From the NCBI GenBank assembly GCA_913040875.1, contig CAJWHX010000175.1, positions 1 through 7,065 on the forward strand: DNA of 7,065 nt. The letters run 5' to 3'. The translations under genes and the position numbers were made by a program. This stretch comes from an uncultured Pseudomonadota bacterium. Its GTDB lineage: Bacteria > Myxococcota > UBA796. Positions 5,586 to 7,065 of the stretch are shown here, one piece after another; positions within the stretch are counted from its first letter, which is position 1; every line of letters begins with the position of its first letter. Below the pieces are notes generated by a model that saw only the letters and a program-made list of their open reading frames with translations, was not told the DNA's origin and did not search any database.

Positions 5586-6432
5586 GGTGTCTCCGATGAA
5601 TGATTTGCAAACCGGTGAGGGTAGCGTCTTCGGCTGGCAACAAGAATAGTTGCATGTCCGGACGACTGTTCGACAACGCCAACTCGTAGAGTGCCATCAG
5701 TCGTTTGGATCCAACGATGGTACAGGACCGAGCCTCTTTGAGTAAGGCAGCGTTGTGAATTTCTGTTCCGATCAACAGGCCTGACAAATAGGCTCGCGGA
5801 AACTGAATTGTGTCGCTCAAAGTGTTGGCACGAACGGTAAACAATTGCTGTAAGAGGCTCATAGATGACGCACTATCTGAAACACCCAAAAGAAAATCTG
5901 AGTCACCCCATTCTTCGGTACCGGCTAAGATAGAATGTTGCTGCAAAATGGAGTAGAGTTCACCCGTCAAGAAGGTGTCGAACTGCGTCAGTCGATCTTC
6001 CGAAACCAAAACATGTTTCGAGTGGGTTCCGCACAGGATGATGCAATCGGCGCTCGGTTGCTTTGTAATTGCACCAAGCGTTTGGACTTCTTCACCACGC
6101 ATCATGTTCACCGGAGAGGGTTGTTTGACACCGGGTACAATCCAAGCAGCACGATCGGTGAGATGTGAAATGTCGATCAAATGCTCACTGAGATCGGGGA
6201 GTACAAAGGGCGTCTCACAATATGGGGTTTCAATCCATCCCTTGGAAGAGCCAACCATACCCGAGAGATAGATATCTCCGTTCCAGTCTTGTGTAATGTC
6301 GTCAAACACGCGTTTAAAATCTACGGGAGAGAGACTGAGGACTCCTTGTTCGGTAGACCTCGACGACACAACTATACCGTTTTCAACAAGGTAAGCTCTT
6401 AAGCTTGTCGTGCCCCAATCGATTGCAATCAT
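5572..6432 (-). CDS. dgoK: 2-dehydro-3-deoxygalactonokinase
   Basis: This 286-residue kinase phosphorylates 2-keto-3-deoxygalactonate with ATP to give KDPGal, the substrate of the adjacent aldolase. DgoK-family landmarks are the N-terminal phosphate-binding DWGTTSLRAYL (5-15), SGMVGSSKGW (57-66), IVPG (98-101), MMRGEE (110-115), CGTHSKH (134-140, usually PGTHSKW), TGELYSIL (156-163) and YLSGLLIGTE (215-224). The length and motif order match E. coli DgoK throughout. The start at ATG 6432 overlaps the SDR stop as ATGA. There is no convincing Shine-Dalgarno sequence (upstream reads GCAGGCCGAGC), so translation is probably coupled to the SDR gene. The 3' end overlaps dgoA by 14 bases. The substitution of C for P and H for W around the GTHSK motif is a small departure from the common form. 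Confidence 0.94.
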   Translation of the reverse strand: MIAIDWGTTSLRAYLVENGIVVSSRSTEQGVLSLSPVDFKRVFDDITQDWNGDIYLSGMVGSSKGWIETPYCETPFVLPDLSEHLIDISHLTDRAAWIVPGVKQPSPVNMMRGEEVQTLGAITKQPSADCIILCGTHSKHVLVSEDRLTQFDTFLTGELYSILQQHSILAGTEEWGDSDFLLGVSDSASSMSLLQQLFTVRANTLSDTIQFPRAYLSGLLIGTEIHNAALLKEARSCTIVGSKRLMALYELALSNSRPDMQLFLLPAEDATLTGLQIIHRRHRDTI

Positions 6433-7065
6433 GCTCGGCCTGCGTCAATGACCAAACTTTGCGCTGTGATCATACGAGATTGTTCGGATGCTAGAAAGAG
6501 GACCAGCTTGGCAATTTCTTCTGGGTAAATCAATTCTTTTAGACATTGCGTGGCAAGGAGTTCCTTTTCATCTTCAGCAGTCATCCAGAGTGTACGCTGC
6601 TTTTCTGTCATGATCCAGCCTGGAAGTACTGCATTGACTCGAATTTTATGAGGACCAAGATCTCTTGCGAGCGCATTGGTCAATCCAATGATAGCGGCTT
6701 TTGATGCCAAATATCCAGGCATGCCACCGACTTTGAGCATGAAGGAGTTGGAAGACAGATTGATGATAGAGCCACCGTTCAATGCCTTCATACTTTCCAC
6801 AACGGCTTGTGCACTGAAGAAATGGGGGCGAAGGTTGATGTTCTGACAGTTGTCCCAGTATTCTGGAGTGACTGATTCGATGGCGTGTCTATCATCGCTG
6901 GCGGCATTGTTGACCAGAATTGCGATGGGACCATTGGCTTCAATACTTTTCTCAATAACCGAACGTAATGTTTCGATGTTTCGGATGTCGCAGTACTCAA
7001 ACATGACATTTGCAAATCGATTGGCTAGGGCGGTGGAAGCCTTGAGGTCGATATCTACAAAGGTG
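6429..7065 (-). CDS. SDR-family sugar dehydrogenase, 5' end outside the window
   Basis: The last 211 residues of a classical short-chain dehydrogenase are present. The frame stays open to base 7065, so ATG 7004 is internal and the true start, with the glycine-rich TGxxxGIG motif, lies beyond the right edge. The visible part begins at the end of strand beta-2 (TFVDIDLKAS); the aspartates there favour NAD over NADP. Next come CDIRN (25-29), VNNAA (51-55), N77, catalytic S105 in NLSSNS, Y118 and K122 in YLASK, and LPGW (127-130). The C-terminus is VIDAGRA, where many SDRs have DGG. Its place as first visible gene of the operon, before dgoK, dgoA and the lactonase, suggests NAD-dependent oxidation of an aldose, probably D-galactose, to its lactone. 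The sugar specificity is inferred; SDRs acting on arabinose, fucose or rhamnose look similar. Confidence 0.88.
   Translation of the reverse strand, partial: TFVDIDLKASTALANRFANVMFEYCDIRNIETLRSVIEKSIEANGPIAILVNNAASDDRHAIESVTPEYWDNCQNINLRPHFFSAQAVVESMKALNGGSIINLSSNSFMLKVGGMPGYLASKAAIIGLTNALARDLGPHKIRVNAVLPGWIMTEKQRTLWMTAEDEKELLATQCLKELIYPEEIAKLVLFLASEQSRMITAQSLVIDAGRA

Larger units (their letters stand above)
2657..7065 (-). other. Sugar-catabolic operon of De Ley-Doudoroff type (5' end outside the window)
   Basis: Five co-directional genes (SDR dehydrogenase, dgoK, dgoA, lactonase, GH1) overlap or lie within 38 bases of one another, and no promoter or terminator is visible between them. Together they cover glycoside cleavage, aldose oxidation, lactone opening, and phosphorylation and cleavage of 2-keto-3-deoxygalactonate. 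The dehydratase DgoD, a transporter and a regulator are not in the window. The operon promoter must be beyond base 7065. Confidence 0.82.

Noticed and set aside
6429..7004. ATG at 7004 as the start of the SDR gene
   Set aside because: The frame continues open through 7065 and encodes the expected SDR beta-2 strand (TFVDIDLKAS) upstream of this ATG, so the gene begins outside the window.
1..7065. tRNA, rRNA, CRISPR array, insertion sequence or integrase attachment site
   Set aside because: Reading both strands showed no tRNA-like cloverleaf end, no spaced direct repeats, no transposase or integrase ORF and no terminal inverted repeats.

Overview
This window appears to come from a Gram-negative bacterial chromosome of moderate GC. 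Some 60-base lines counted by eye in the sugar genes are about 50% GC, while lines in the two accessory genes are about one third GC. A kinase-like fragment with a membrane tail and an exported START-like protein would suit a deltaproteobacterial or myxobacterial relative. That placement is a guess, because the window holds no phylogenetic marker.

Layout. The left part is on the + strand. First comes an AT-rich ORF (about 63-650) that looks like the C-terminal end of a Ser/Thr protein kinase with a three-helix membrane tail and no visible ribosome binding site. A 193-base gap follows, then a predicted exported SRPBCC/START-like protein (847-1485). Everything to the right is on the - strand. 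An AT-rich 351-residue gene of unknown function (1507-2562) converges on the SRPBCC gene.

From 2657 to the right edge, and continuing beyond it, runs a compact sugar-catabolic operon. In transcription order it encodes an SDR dehydrogenase (5' end outside the window), 2-dehydro-3-deoxygalactonokinase (dgoK), 2-dehydro-3-deoxy-6-phosphogalactonate aldolase (dgoA), an SMP-30/gluconolactonase-family lactonase, and a GH1 beta-glycosidase with an N-terminal membrane helix. The first four genes overlap by 4, 14 and 4 bases; the GH1 gene follows after 38 bases behind a strong ribosome binding site.

How the genes fit together. The set matches the De Ley-Doudoroff route for D-galactose. GH1 would release the sugar, the SDR would oxidise it to a lactone, the SMP-30 protein would open the lactone to galactonate, DgoK would phosphorylate 2-keto-3-deoxygalactonate, and DgoA would split it to pyruvate and glyceraldehyde 3-phosphate. 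Galactonate dehydratase (dgoD), a transporter and a regulator are not in the window and may lie beyond the right edge.

The most unexpected signal is a perfect 28-bp palindrome at 4780-4807, inside the lactonase coding sequence. It is far longer than chance predicts. Other points of interest are the predicted cytoplasm-facing anchoring of the GH1 enzyme, the possible frameshift in the kinase remnant, and the unknown AT-rich gene with an operator-like inverted repeat upstream. No tRNA, rRNA, CRISPR array or insertion sequence was seen.
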